Assembly (NCBI GenBank): GCA_934309145.1
Contig: CAKRCW010000005.1
Span: 62,001-126,000, forward strand
Source of the DNA: an uncultured Lachnospiraceae bacterium
GTDB taxonomy: Bacteria; Bacillota; Clostridia; Lachnospirales; Lachnospiraceae
Length of the DNA: 64,000 nt
Direction of reading: 5' to 3'
Part shown: one piece after another, positions 7,250-16,888 of the stretch
How the letters are laid out: every line of letters starts with the position of its first letter
Position numbering within the stretch: position 1 is the first letter of the stretch
Notes under the pieces: model-generated
Databases searched by the model: none
Told to the model about the DNA's origin: nothing
Seen by the model: the letters and a program-made list of their open reading frames with translations, nothing else
Made by a program: the position numbers and the translations under genes

Positions 7250-8725
7250 ATGAAAAAGACATGGAGAAATATTATAATCGTATCACTTATATTTATTGCA
7301 CTTGAGGCAGCAGCGTTTTTCTTTGTGGTAATGCCGTATTATAGAACATATGAGATATTTAAGGGTATAGAAGATGGCAGATGGCAGAGCGTATCGGAAC
7401 ATTATGATAAGCTTAATGATAAGCAAAAAGCTGGTGTTCAGGACAAATTAGAGGATTATGGAATTTATATATGTGAGAAGTATATAGAGGGCGATATGAA
7501 GTATGCTAATGTTGCGGCTTCATTTGATGCGATAAATGCTATTGATGAGACAGGACTTATAATGGACAAATATTTGTCTGAATTAAGCTATAATGAATAT
7601 AAGCTGCTTGTTAAGAGTATGAATATTGCAGGCGAAACCTATGACAATAATACTCTTTACAGCATGATGGACAGTCTGCGTTTAGTTCAGCAGAGAATGA
7701 AGAACGAGGATAGAGAGCGGGCGTTAATAGAACTTATTAATGATGAATATGACATATACCTTAATGAAGAAATAACAGCGGATCAGATGAGAACATTTGC
7801 ATCAACTATCTCTGGCTTATCACAGTATGAGGCATATAATTATTCGGCAGTTATTTCTAATAATATCTCATGTGTTGAGACATACAGAGGTTATTATCAG
7901 GAAGCACAGAATCGCATGGAAAGCCAGAAATATTTTGATGTTATGAAGATATGTCAGAGCGTTGTGCTTGATGAGAATGATACCTTATATAGCGGTAGAT
8001 TTGACAGCCTGTATAATGATGCTAAGGAAACAGGTAAAACATATTATGGAGCTTTGCTTGAGAATTATATTGCGAGTGGAGATAAGAAAAATGCCATAAG
8101 CCTCATGAACAGCATAACAGAGTGTTATGGAGACGAGTTTGATATGACAGATATTAAGCAGAGACTTGCAGAGGACTGGCAGCTGGCATATATTGATTGC
8201 ATTGAAAATATAGAGACAACGCTTCCGAGTGAACTTAATAAATTTGAGACAGGACAGTATATCATGCAGTATGAGTATGATAATCTTAAGCCGGACAGCG
8301 TTGTGCTACATGATATAGATGGTGATGGTGTGCCTGAGATGTTTTTGTATAACAGCAGATATACGGATGATGATTATATAGGATGCTTTATCTACACCTA
8401 CTCAGATGGAAAATGCAAATTCTTAAACTTTGTCAATGTAAAAAGCTTTTGCCGCGACAGTAATCTGATTGGATTCCCTATCGCATTTGGCAGAGGAACA
8501 GGTGATGAGTGCAGTCTTGTACAGTATGACGGAAACAGTCTTACACAGGTTTCATATTGTCAGGAAATGGGTGGAACTTACTATGTTAATGGAGCTGAGA
8601 GCAATGATGTTGACTATCTTTCAGCCAGAACATCTATATTGTCACACGCAGATGCTTACAATGTTGGTAACTCCAAGGGTGCGAGCCTTGACGATGGAGA
8701 GACATATATATTGACATTCAAATAA
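7250..8725 (+). CDS. Membrane-anchored extracytoplasmic protein with an EF-hand-like DxDGDG motif
   Basis: A 491-residue protein. The ATG at 7250 is preferred over the GTG at 7241 because AGGAGG (7236-7241) gives 8-nt spacing. An N-terminal signal-anchor helix (IIIVSLIFIALEAAAFFFVV) is followed by a long, helix-rich extracytoplasmic domain with Asp/Glu/Tyr-rich repeats. In the C-terminal third, VVLHDIDGDGVPEMFLYN resembles the calcium-binding loop of FG-GAP/VCBS-like modules common in surface proteins of this group. No catalytic motif is recognised. It likely acts with the preceding zinc-ribbon protein. A link to the aconitase homologue 18 nt downstream is only positional. Confidence 0.6.
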   Translation: MKKTWRNIIIVSLIFIALEAAAFFFVVMPYYRTYEIFKGIEDGRWQSVSEHYDKLNDKQKAGVQDKLEDYGIYICEKYIEGDMKYANVAASFDAINAIDETGLIMDKYLSELSYNEYKLLVKSMNIAGETYDNNTLYSMMDSLRLVQQRMKNEDRERALIELINDEYDIYLNEEITADQMRTFASTISGLSQYEAYNYSAVISNNISCVETYRGYYQEAQNRMESQKYFDVMKICQSVVLDENDTLYSGRFDSLYNDAKETGKTYYGALLENYIASGDKKNAISLMNSITECYGDEFDMTDIKQRLAEDWQLAYIDCIENIETTLPSELNKFETGQYIMQYEYDNLKPDSVVLHDIDGDGVPEMFLYNSRYTDDDYIGCFIYTYSDGKCKFLNFVNVKSFCRDSNLIGFPIAFGRGTGDECSLVQYDGNSLTQVSYCQEMGGTYYVNGAESNDVDYLSARTSILSHADAYNVGNSKGASLDDGETYILTFK

Positions 8726-8743
8726 AGAGATGGAGGAAACAAA

Positions 8744-11026
8744 ATGATTAAACTTTATGACACAGGTGCCTATCTTCTTAATGGTACAGAGCTTGTTGCA
8801 GACACAGAAGAGGCTGCAAAGATTCTCGCCTCAAAAGGTATTACAGCTACTAAGGATGAGGCTTCAAAGAATACTATGGCTTATGGAATCTTAGAAAAGC
8901 ACAATACTTCTGGCAACATGGAGCAGTTAAAAATTAAATTCGACAAAATGACATCGCATGATATTACATTTGTAGGTATCATACAGACTGCCAGAGCATC
9001 AGGACTTACTGAGTTCCCAATTCCTTATGTGCTCACTAACTGCCATAATTCACTCTGTGCAGTTGGTGGAACTATAAATGAGGATGACCATGTATTTGGA
9101 CTTTCTTGTGCAAAGAAGTATGGCGGTGTATACGTACCTCCTCATCAGGCAGTTATCCATCAGTATGCAAGAGAGATGCTTGCGGAGTGTGGTGCCATGA
9201 TTCTTGGTTCAGACAGCCATACACGTTACGGAGCACTCGGTACCATGGCTATCGGAGAAGGCGGCGGAGAGCTCGCTAAGCAGCTTCTTAAGAGAACCTA
9301 CGACGTAGCTAAGCCGGGAGTTGTTGCCATTTACCTTGACGGAGAGGTCACAAAGGGTGTAGGACCACAGGACGTTGCACTTGCAATAATCGGAGCAACA
9401 TTCGGATGTGGATATGTTAAGAATAAGGTTATGGAGTTCGTTGGACCGGGCGTTGATAAGCTTTCTGCAGACTTCAGAATTGGTATAGACGTAATGACAA
9501 CAGAGACAACCTGCTTGTCATCTATATGGAAAACTGATGATGAGATAAAGAACTGGTATGATGTACACTACAGACCGGAGGCATACAAGGAGATGAATCC
9601 TGGTGCAGTTGCCTACTATGATGGAGTAGTATATGTAGACTTATCTAAGATTAAGCCGATGATTGCAATGCCATTCCACCCAAGTAACGTATATACAATA
9701 GATGAGTTAAAGGCTAATCTTATGGATATTCTTGATGACGTTGAGAAGCGTGCTCTTGTATCACTTGATGGTAAGGTAGAATTTACACTCAAGGATAAAG
9801 TAAGAGACGGAAAGCTCTATGTTGAACAGGGAATTATAGCCGGATGTGCCGGTGGTGGATATGAGAATATTGTTGATGCGGCAGATATTCTCAGAGGTCA
9901 TTACATAGGTGCAGACGAGTTCACACTTTCTGTATATCCTGCAAGTACACCTATCTACATGCAGATAGCTAAGAATGGTCGACTTGCAGACATAATGGAG
10001 ACAGGTGCTATTGTAAAGACTGCATTCTGTGGACCTTGCTTTGGTGCTGGAGATACTCCTGCAAACAATGCATTTAGTATAAGACACTCTACAAGAAACT
10101 TCCCTAACAGAGAGGGCTCTAAGATACAGAATGGTCAGATATCATCAGTTGCACTTATGGATGCACGTTCGATAGCTGCAACAGCCATTAATAAGGGATA
10201 TCTTACATCTGCAACAGAGGTTGATGTTGAATATACATCACCTAAGTACTTCTTTGATAAGAGCATATATGAGAACAGAGTATATAATGGTGTAGGCAAG
10301 GCAGATCCTGCAGCAGAGATTAAGTTTGGTCCTAATATTAAGGACTGGCCTGATATGATAGCACTTACAGATAATTTACTTCTTAAGGTTGCATCAGTTA
10401 TAAATGATCCTGTCACAACTACAGATGAGTTGATTCCTTCAGGTGAGACATCGTCATACCGTTCTAATCCGCTTGGACTTGCAGAGTTCACACTCTCAAG
10501 AAAAGACCCTGAATATGTTGGAAGAGCAAAGGCAATCCAGCAGGTTGAGAGAACAAGAGAGGCTGGCAGCTGTCTGTGTGAGACAAGTGATGAGATGAAA
10601 AATATAATTGAGACAATCAAGAAGAGCTATCCAAATGTAAAGGGTAAGAATCTTGGTTATGGAAGCACAATATTTGCGGTTAAGCCAGGTGATGGTTCGG
10701 CGAGAGAACAGGCTGCATCATGTCAGAAGGTTCTTGGTGGCTGGGCTAACATAGCTAAGGAATATGCAACAAAGCGTTATCGTTCAAATCTTATTAACTG
10801 GGGTATGCTTCCATTTGTTATGGATGAGGATTACGCATTTGATGTAAATGACTATGTATTTGTGCCTGATATAGTAGCTGCTATAAAGGAGAAGAAAGAT
10901 ATCATCAAGGCATATGTCGTAAACAAGGATATGCATGAGATTTCTCTTACACTTGGTGCACTTACAGATGATGAGAGAGATATAATACTTGCAGGATGTC
11001 TTATCAATTATTATAAAGAAAACTAA
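8744..11026 (+). CDS. YbhJ-type aconitase-family hydratase
   Basis: A 760-residue aconitase-superfamily protein resembling E. coli YbhJ in length and layout. The probable [4Fe-4S] ligands are Cys368 (AGCAGGGYEN) and Cys429/Cys432 (FCGPCFGAG), in the CxxC arrangement of aconitases. SDSHTRYGALGTMAIGEGG matches the substrate-binding SDSHT block. The C-terminal swivel-like domain (residues about 590-760) includes YGSTIFAVKPGDGSAREQA. It probably catalyses a dehydration/hydration of a hydroxy-di- or tricarboxylate. The true substrate of YbhJ-like enzymes is not known to me, so citrate/isocitrate should not be assumed. GGAGG precedes the start and a strong terminator follows. Confidence 0.85.
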   Translation: MIKLYDTGAYLLNGTELVADTEEAAKILASKGITATKDEASKNTMAYGILEKHNTSGNMEQLKIKFDKMTSHDITFVGIIQTARASGLTEFPIPYVLTNCHNSLCAVGGTINEDDHVFGLSCAKKYGGVYVPPHQAVIHQYAREMLAECGAMILGSDSHTRYGALGTMAIGEGGGELAKQLLKRTYDVAKPGVVAIYLDGEVTKGVGPQDVALAIIGATFGCGYVKNKVMEFVGPGVDKLSADFRIGIDVMTTETTCLSSIWKTDDEIKNWYDVHYRPEAYKEMNPGAVAYYDGVVYVDLSKIKPMIAMPFHPSNVYTIDELKANLMDILDDVEKRALVSLDGKVEFTLKDKVRDGKLYVEQGIIAGCAGGGYENIVDAADILRGHYIGADEFTLSVYPASTPIYMQIAKNGRLADIMETGAIVKTAFCGPCFGAGDTPANNAFSIRHSTRNFPNREGSKIQNGQISSVALMDARSIAATAINKGYLTSATEVDVEYTSPKYFFDKSIYENRVYNGVGKADPAAEIKFGPNIKDWPDMIALTDNLLLKVASVINDPVTTTDELIPSGETSSYRSNPLGLAEFTLSRKDPEYVGRAKAIQQVERTREAGSCLCETSDEMKNIIETIKKSYPNVKGKNLGYGSTIFAVKPGDGSAREQAASCQKVLGGWANIAKEYATKRYRSNLINWGMLPFVMDEDYAFDVNDYVFVPDIVAAIKEKKDIIKAYVVNKDMHEISLTLGALTDDERDIILAGCLINYYKEN

Positions 11027-11041
11027 TATTTAACTAACAAG

Positions 11042-11085
11042 ATACCGGGGGCAAAATGTATTTTGTACCTCGGTATTTTGTTAAT
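11042..11085 (+). terminator. Rho-independent terminator after the aconitase homologue
   Basis: ATACCGGGGGCAAAAT (from 11042) pairs with ATTTTGTACCTCGGTAT (to 11078), with a short loop followed by TTTGTT. Confidence 0.8.
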
Positions 11086-11104
11086 AAGCTACAGGGGGAT
11101 GAAA

Positions 11105-11869
11105 ATGGGGAGAAGAAATATAGCTGTTGTTGATGATGACGATGGGGCGAGATTTATAATAAGCAAATATCTTGAATCTGAGCCTGATTATGATATAAAG
11201 CTTTATGCATCAGGTGAAGAATTTATAGAGCAGCTTAAGGTTAAGATACCTGATTTAGTGCTTCTTGATATATCTATGCCTGGAATGAGTGGTATAGATG
11301 TATTTGAAATTATGAAGGATAGTAACCTGTGGAAGAATATTCCTGTTATATTTTTTACAGGCATGGAAGATAAAACGACAGTCCTAAAATGTATAGGCAA
11401 GGGAGCGGATGCATATCTTGTCAAGCCTGTTCTGAAAAAACGTCTTATTTCTAAGATTAAGGAAATACTTGGTAAATATGAGGAATACAAAAGTAATAAA
11501 ACTATACTTATGATAGATGACGATGTGGAATTTTTGAAAATAGCCAAGGTGAAGTTATCAAAGTATTACAAGATACTTACAGTCAATTCGGCAAAAACTG
11601 CAATAGATTATATGGCAACTCATGTTGTTGACCTTATAATATCAGATTATTTCATGCCTTTATATGATGGAAGAAGTGTTTTAAATATCCTAAAGAAGCG
11701 TGAAGGGACTAAGAATATACCGATAATAATAGTTTCTGCACTTCCAAGAGAGGAAGTTACGATGGCGTGTGCCAAGGTTCCTCCGGATGGCATCATAAAT
11801 AAACCGGTTGATGTTGATGAACTGCTTGCCATGATACACACATTAATTGGCTGCAGTGAAACAAAATAG
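11105..11869 (+). CDS. Response regulator with two receiver domains
   Basis: About 254 residues made of two CheY-like receiver domains and no output domain. Receiver 1 (residues about 4-120) has the acidic pocket AVVDDDD, phospho-acceptor Asp55 in LLDISMPG, and the conserved Lys in YLVKPV. Receiver 2 (about 135-250) has MIDDD, Asp181 in ISDYFMP and a Lys in INKPVD. Start: AGGGGG at 11093-11098 abuts an ATG at 11099 and lies 6 nt before the ATG at 11105, so I use 11105. The hybrid kinase begins about 10 nt after the stop, so both belong to one phosphorelay. It may act as a phosphate sink or as a protein-protein regulator. Confidence 0.85.
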   Translation: MGRRNIAVVDDDDGARFIISKYLESEPDYDIKLYASGEEFIEQLKVKIPDLVLLDISMPGMSGIDVFEIMKDSNLWKNIPVIFFTGMEDKTTVLKCIGKGADAYLVKPVLKKRLISKIKEILGKYEEYKSNKTILMIDDDVEFLKIAKVKLSKYYKILTVNSAKTAIDYMATHVVDLIISDYFMPLYDGRSVLNILKKREGTKNIPIIIVSALPREEVTMACAKVPPDGIINKPVDVDELLAMIHTLIGCSETK

Positions 11870-11879
11870 GAGGTGAATG

Positions 11880-14771
11880 ATGCTTACTACTGTAATAGGA
11901 ATTCAGAGCGCTGCTGCTTTGATAGGATTAATAACAATATATGTAATTGCCATACAGAAACCATCATTTTATCAAAAAATATTGCTGCTGACAATCATAT
12001 GTGGATTTATAGGGCTTGTGTCCTATATGTTTGAGATGATTTCAATAACTAAAGAGGAGGCATTTCTTGCTGCAAGATTTGGGTACATAGGTAAAAGCTA
12101 TGTAATGGTGATGTTTTTGATATTTATAACAAGATACTGCGATTTGCGTATGCCCAGAGCTGTCATAAATGCTCTTCTTTTACTATGTACAATAATGCTT
12201 GTAGTGATAATAACAAGCCCATATCACAGACTGTATTATACATCTGTGAGCTTTGTGAAGGATGCGTCTATACCGCATTTGGAGCTTGGAAAGGGAATAC
12301 TTTATTATATATTTATAGGAATGACAATAATATTGATGATAACCTTTCTTGCTATAGCTGTCCACAAGCTGTTAAAATACCGTGGTACAGAAAAAAGAAG
12401 AATGATACTTCTTTGCTTGTCAGGTGGTGCACCTGTTATTGGCCTGATAATTAATTTCTTCCCATGCTTTGAAGGCTTTGATCCCACACCTATTGGAATT
12501 ATGTTTGCGTGTCTGCTTATAAGTTTAAATGTTATGAAATTCGGATTGCTTGATATAATGCAGATAGCAGGCGAAAACGCTATGGATTATACTGGCGAGG
12601 GTTTGATAGTAGTGACTAAAAATATGAATTTTGTATATGCAAATCAGAAGGCATACGAAATCTTTCCTGAGCTCGCTGAACGAAATGATGAATATCCATT
12701 TATTGCGGATATATTCAATATAAATGAAAATGAAAACTTAGATACAAGACCATACAATAAAAATGGAAGAATATATGAGCTGCATTATTCAAAATTAAGT
12801 GAGTATGAGAAAAATAATGATTCAAATGTCGGCACAACGGGATATATGGCATGGATATTTGATAAGACGGATGAGTATAATAACACGAGGGAATTAGTAA
12901 GATTAAGAGATGAGGCCGAGGCTGCTAACAAGGCAAAAACTATGTTTCTTGCCAATATGTCACATGAAATACGTACACCTATGAATGGAATAATCGGATT
13001 TGCAGATTTGGCACTTGAAAATAAATTAGATGATGAGACAGGTGAATACTTAAACTATATAAAAACATCTGCAGATTCACTATTGAAAATAATAAATGAC
13101 GTGCTGGATATATCTAAGATTGAGTCAGGTAAGCTGCAGATAGTGGATGTTCTGTACAGCCCTGTCGCAATTATTGAGGAAATATCTGTGCTTATACAGT
13201 CACAGGCTATGAGTAAAGGCTTGAGGTATGAGTTAAATATGCCATCTGATATGCCCAAACAGTTGTATGGTGACAGTATAAGAATAAAGGAAATACTTAT
13301 AAATATTCTTGGAAATGCTATAAAGTATACAAATTCGGGAAGCGTGAATATGACAATAAATCTGGAAAAATATGAGGATGGCGCATGCTATGATATACAT
13401 GTGAAGGACACAGGAGTTGGAATTAAGCCTGAGAAGCTGGAGACTATCTTTGAAACCTTTGAGCAGGCTGACAATGTTGGGAATTACCATGTGGAAGGAA
13501 CCGGGCTTGGACTTTCGATAGCTAAGAAGCTTGCTGTTATGATGGGTGGAAATATAAGCGTAAGCAGTGTATATGGTGAGGGAAGCGATTTCCATGTGCG
13601 AATACCGCAGAAATATGCTGATAGAGAATGTGTTGCTGAGAGCGAAAGTACCGCAGGAGTTATAATGGATGAGTTTTCATTAAAAGTAGATGGTGTCTGC
13701 GCACTGATTGTTGATGATAATCAGGTTAATTTAAAGGTTGAGAAAAAAATTCTTGAGCGTTACGGAATCGAGGTTGATACTGCCTGCTCCGGAAAGGAAA
13801 GCTTTGCTTTACTTGGCGAAAAGGATTATGATGTCATACTTATGGATCATATGATGCCTGAGATGGATGGTGTCTGTACATTTCATAAGATAAGACAGGA
13901 AAGGGGGAGAAACTACACAACCCCGGTGCTTCTTGTAACTGCTAATGCTATTGTGGGCGTGAAGCAGGAAATGCTTAACGAAGGCTTCGATGGTTATGTA
14001 TCAAAGCCTATAGATATAAAGCTGTTGGAAAAGGAATTGTTAAAAGTTCTTCCAAGGGAGAAAACGCATATAGTTTCCTGTGGCGTGGAGAATGTGAAAG
14101 AAGTGACGAAAAAACAGCTTGAATATGAAGATAAGACTAATATTTTGCTTCTTGAGTCTCTTAAGGACCAGGGAGTTGATACAGAGCTTGGAATGAAATA
14201 TTGCGGCGGCGTTGAGGGTTATATGGATGTGCTTGATATAATGGTTTCTACATCTATTGAAAAGCTTGATAAGCTTCTTGTATGTATGGATACTAAGGAT
14301 TGGAGCAATTACACCATATTGGTACATTCCATGAAAAGTGGTACGGCAAATATTGGCGCAACCAGATTAAGCATGCTTGCAAAACAGTTAGAATATGCAG
14401 GACGTGAGGGCGATCTTGATTATATACATTCAAATACTATGGCATTTGTGGAGCAATATAGAAAATTATTAGACATTATAGCTGATTTTAGGAAGATAGC
14501 AGAAACTACAGCTGATGATAAAAAAACAGCCTTAATGGAAAAAGAAGAATATGATTGGGATGGGAAGCTTAAAGAACTTGCATATCTTATTGATGAACTT
14601 GAGACAGAACAGGCAGCGGAACTCGTCAGTGACATGATGCGGTATATGGATGATGAATGTATATGGAAAGAGGCTCAAAGCTTATGCAGGTATTTGGATG
14701 AGTATAATCTGGAGGATGCAAAAACAACTCTACAGAATATAGTTCGCAGTATGAACGTTAATACTGTGTAA
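11880..14771 (+). CDS. Hybrid sensor histidine kinase with PAS, receiver and Hpt domains
   Basis: A 963-residue kinase. Residues 1-225 contain seven or so membrane helices of the histidine-kinase N-terminal 7TM type. Residues about 230-335 are a PAS-like domain. HisKA has the phospho-acceptor His362 in NMSHEIRTPMNG. HATPase_c shows N-, G1- and G2-box elements (ILGNAIKYT, VKDTGVGI, GTGLGLSIAKKL). The receiver domain has Asp656 in ILMDHMMPEMDG, and the C-terminal Hpt domain has His816 in VHSMKSGTANIG. All four phosphorelay residues are therefore in one chain. Two ATGs, 11877 and 11880, follow AGGAGG; 11880 gives the better 6-nt spacing. The dual-receiver protein upstream is its likely partner. 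The signal is not evident. Confidence 0.9.
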   Translation: MLTTVIGIQSAAALIGLITIYVIAIQKPSFYQKILLLTIICGFIGLVSYMFEMISITKEEAFLAARFGYIGKSYVMVMFLIFITRYCDLRMPRAVINALLLLCTIMLVVIITSPYHRLYYTSVSFVKDASIPHLELGKGILYYIFIGMTIILMITFLAIAVHKLLKYRGTEKRRMILLCLSGGAPVIGLIINFFPCFEGFDPTPIGIMFACLLISLNVMKFGLLDIMQIAGENAMDYTGEGLIVVTKNMNFVYANQKAYEIFPELAERNDEYPFIADIFNINENENLDTRPYNKNGRIYELHYSKLSEYEKNNDSNVGTTGYMAWIFDKTDEYNNTRELVRLRDEAEAANKAKTMFLANMSHEIRTPMNGIIGFADLALENKLDDETGEYLNYIKTSADSLLKIINDVLDISKIESGKLQIVDVLYSPVAIIEEISVLIQSQAMSKGLRYELNMPSDMPKQLYGDSIRIKEILINILGNAIKYTNSGSVNMTINLEKYEDGACYDIHVKDTGVGIKPEKLETIFETFEQADNVGNYHVEGTGLGLSIAKKLAVMMGGNISVSSVYGEGSDFHVRIPQKYADRECVAESESTAGVIMDEFSLKVDGVCALIVDDNQVNLKVEKKILERYGIEVDTACSGKESFALLGEKDYDVILMDHMMPEMDGVCTFHKIRQERGRNYTTPVLLVTANAIVGVKQEMLNEGFDGYVSKPIDIKLLEKELLKVLPREKTHIVSCGVENVKEVTKKQLEYEDKTNILLLESLKDQGVDTELGMKYCGGVEGYMDVLDIMVSTSIEKLDKLLVCMDTKDWSNYTILVHSMKSGTANIGATRLSMLAKQLEYAGREGDLDYIHSNTMAFVEQYRKLLDIIADFRKIAETTADDKKTALMEKEEYDWDGKLKELAYLIDELETEQAAELVSDMMRYMDDECIWKEAQSLCRYLDEYNLEDAKTTLQNIVRSMNVNTV

Positions 14772-14869
14772 GGCACTTGTTAAAAGAGATATTGTTGCGT
14801 CTGAAAGGTGGTAAATGGATGAAGAATATGATATACTTTATCTATCTGTAGAAAACGGAGGTGTGGTAT

Positions 14870-15298
14870 ATGGACGTGGTTATATGGTTAGCGATTGCAG
14901 CGGCAATGATAATAGTTGAGATTGCAACCTTAGGTCTTACCTCAATATGGTTTGCCGGAGGTGCTCTTGTATCAGCGGCTGTTGCCTGCTTTTGCGATAA
15001 CTGGCTTATTCAGCTAATAGTATTTGCCATTGTTTCACTGGTATTATTGTTATTTACAAAGCCTATTGCACAAAAACGTCTTATGAAGGAACCTGAGAAA
15101 ACTAATGTTGAAGGTCTGATTGGAGAAAAGGCATATGTGACAGAGGCGATTAACAATATAAAATCCAAGGGAGCAGTGAAGCTTAAAGGGCTGGAATGGT
15201 CTGCCCGCTCTGAAAATGATGAGATAATAGAGGCGGATACAGAGGTTGTAGTCAAGGCAGTAAGTGGGGTTAAGCTTATTGTTTGCAAAGCAGAATAA
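14870..15298 (+). CDS. NfeD-family membrane protein
   Basis: A 142-residue protein starting at the ATG at 14870, 8 nt after GGAGG. The N-terminus has three hydrophobic segments (VVIWLAIAAAMIIVEIATLG, SIWFAGGALVSAAVACF, LIQLIVFAIVSLVLLLF). A C-terminal OB-fold domain (about 85-142) includes GLIGEKAYVTEAI and GLEWSARSEND. NfeD proteins almost always pair with an SPFH/flotillin-like protein, and that gene follows by 23 nt. The pair is thought to organise membrane microdomains or membrane protein quality control. This is the short NfeD form, without the serine protease domain. Confidence 0.9.
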   Translation: MDVVIWLAIAAAMIIVEIATLGLTSIWFAGGALVSAAVACFCDNWLIQLIVFAIVSLVLLLFTKPIAQKRLMKEPEKTNVEGLIGEKAYVTEAINNIKSKGAVKLKGLEWSARSENDEIIEADTEVVVKAVSGVKLIVCKAE

Positions 15299-15321
15299 AT
15301 ATAATTCAGGAGGAGTTAATT

Positions 15322-16281
15322 ATGAATACTACTATTTTAACAGGATTGTCAGGAGGACAGTGGTTTATAATATTTATAGCATTTTTAGCTATTGTTATAA
15401 TACTGAGCTCTATAAGAATTGTTCCACAGGCGCATGCATATGTAATCGAGAGACTTGGAACCTACAGAGCCACATGGTCTGTTGGATTTCATGCTAAGAT
15501 GCCACTTGTTGATAAGGTTGCACAGAGTGTATCACTTAAGGAACAGGTAGTAGATTTTGCACCACAGCCTGTTATCACTAAGGATAATGTTACAATGAGA
15601 ATTGATACAGTTGTATTTTTCCAGATTACAGATCCTAAGCTTTTTGCTTATGGAGTTGAGAAACCTATCATGGCTATAGAGAACCTTACAGCTACAACAC
15701 TTCGTAATATAATAGGTGATATGGAGCTTGACCAGACACTTACATCGAGAGAGGTAATAAACACAAGAATGCGTTCTACACTTGATGAAGCGACAGATCC
15801 ATGGGGAATTAAGGTAAACAGAGTTGAGCTTAAGAATATTATACCACCGGCAGCTATTCAGGATGCTATGGAGAAGCAGATGAAGGCTGAGCGTGAGAGA
15901 AGAGAGCAGATTCTTATTGCAGAGGGTGAGAAGAAGTCAGCTATTCTTCGTGCCGAAGGACAGAAAGAATCTCTTATCCTTGCTGCTGAGGCAGAGAAGC
16001 AGTCAGCTATTCTTAAGGCTGAGGCTGCAAAGGAAGCAACTATACGTCGTGCAGAAGGTGAGGCTGAGGCTATCCTTACTGTACAGAAAGCTAATGCGGA
16101 TGGTATTAAGTTCCTTAATGAGGCTTCGCCGGAGCAGGCAGTTTTAACACTTAAGAGTCTTGATGCATTTGCAAAGGCAGCAGACGGAAAGGCAACAAAA
16201 CTTATTATTCCGTCGGATATAGCAGGCATAGCAGGACTTGCATCTTCTCTTACCGAGATAGTTAAAAAAGACGAAAATTAA
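15322..16281 (+). CDS. SPFH/Band 7 (stomatin-like) membrane protein
   Basis: A 319-residue protein starting at the ATG at 15322, 6 nt after AGGAGGAG. It has an N-terminal membrane anchor (WFIIFIAFLAIVIILSSIRI), then a Band 7 domain with VPQAHAYVIERLGTY, the central DPKLFAYGVEKP block and VNRVELKNIIPP. A long Ala/Glu/Lys coiled coil follows (about 190-260) with repeated AE.EKQSAILKAEA units, then a C-terminal VLTLKSLDAFAKAADG region. It is of the QmcA/stomatin-like class and assembles as membrane-attached oligomers. It follows its usual partner, NfeD, and a clear terminator comes after it. Confidence 0.92.
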   Translation: MNTTILTGLSGGQWFIIFIAFLAIVIILSSIRIVPQAHAYVIERLGTYRATWSVGFHAKMPLVDKVAQSVSLKEQVVDFAPQPVITKDNVTMRIDTVVFFQITDPKLFAYGVEKPIMAIENLTATTLRNIIGDMELDQTLTSREVINTRMRSTLDEATDPWGIKVNRVELKNIIPPAAIQDAMEKQMKAERERREQILIAEGEKKSAILRAEGQKESLILAAEAEKQSAILKAEAAKEATIRRAEGEAEAILTVQKANADGIKFLNEASPEQAVLTLKSLDAFAKAADGKATKLIIPSDIAGIAGLASSLTEIVKKDEN

Positions 16282-16293
16282 AAAAACAGATAT

Positions 16294-16325
16294 ATGGGCA
16301 TTGTTAATCAATGCCCATTGTTTTG
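16294..16325 (+). terminator. Terminator of the NfeD-SPFH operon
   Basis: A perfect 10-bp stem, ATGGGCATTG (16294-16303) with CAATGCCCAT (16309-16318), TTAAT-type loop, followed by TGTTTT. Confidence 0.85.
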
Positions 16326-16353
16326 GATAAAGGCAGAAAGGAAGGACAAAAAT

Positions 16354-16719
16354 ATGCACAGCGTTGTTGGGTTGCAGAAGGAGGCATTAAGAGAGCTTGT
16401 TGTGTACAGCGGGAATATAATCAAAGGCACAGAGACTGTTATAGAGGAATTGAGAGGGGAACGAAAGGAAGATACGGATGAGCTGTTTAATCTGATTATT
16501 CAGGGGATTAATTGGGAGATAGAGGTCTTTAATAATTGCGCAGGGCTTATTAATCAGGATGAAGTAAAAATCGATAAGAATAAGATGGCAGATGCAGTTT
16601 CACGATTAGGCAGGGTATTGCAGGAGAAGGATGATATCAAGATAGCTGCATGTTTGGAAGTGGATTTTTTACCATTTCTGCGTACTATGGAGTTTGCAGG
16701 AATGTCTGTTGAAGAGTAG
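16354..16719 (+). CDS. Small hypothetical protein
   Basis: A 121-residue soluble, acidic, mostly helical protein starting at the ATG at 16354, with a GGAAGGA ribosome binding site 7 nt upstream. The longer frame from 16294 would start inside the terminator. It contains ELFNLIIQGINWEIEVFNNC and a C-terminal FLPFLRTMEFAGM. I do not recognise a family. Its position after the SPFH terminator suggests an independent transcript or read-through. Confidence 0.5.
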   Translation: MHSVVGLQKEALRELVVYSGNIIKGTETVIEELRGERKEDTDELFNLIIQGINWEIEVFNNCAGLINQDEVKIDKNKMADAVSRLGRVLQEKDDIKIAACLEVDFLPFLRTMEFAGMSVEE

Positions 16720-16828
16720 TTTGTGGTAAATTATTATAAATAATAGTAACGAAGGACTATAAATTTAGTATTATTTACTATTTGCACGATTTTTATAAAA
16801 GATAATTTATAAAAAATGCATAAAAGTG

Positions 16829-16857
16829 TTTAATTTTTTTTATATTAATGATATAAT
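16829..16857 (+). promoter_or_regulatory. Candidate promoter of glgC
   Basis: TATAAT at 16852-16857 sits 17 nt after a weak -35 (TTTAAT, 16829-16834), 31 nt before the glgC ATG. The -10 is perfect and the -35 is poor. Confidence 0.45.
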
Positions 16858-16888
16858 AAATTCATATTATGCTAAAAGGGGTGACATT

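Noticed and set aside
6478..7251. Long minus-strand open frame (257 codons), Ser-rich
   Set aside because: It is the antisense shadow of the acidic zinc-ribbon protein gene, where Asp/Glu-rich codons read as Ser/Val/Ile. It has no ribosome binding site and no domain.
8744..11026. Annotating the aconitase homologue as AcnA or AcnB
   Set aside because: Length and motif spacing (Cys368, Cys429, Cys432) fit the YbhJ group better, and no TCA-cycle genes are adjacent.
14815..14920. Small open frames (10 and 34 codons) before the NfeD gene
   Set aside because: An AAAGGTGG is near, but spacing is poor for the longer one and both are too short to judge. They overlap the real ribosome binding site of NfeD.
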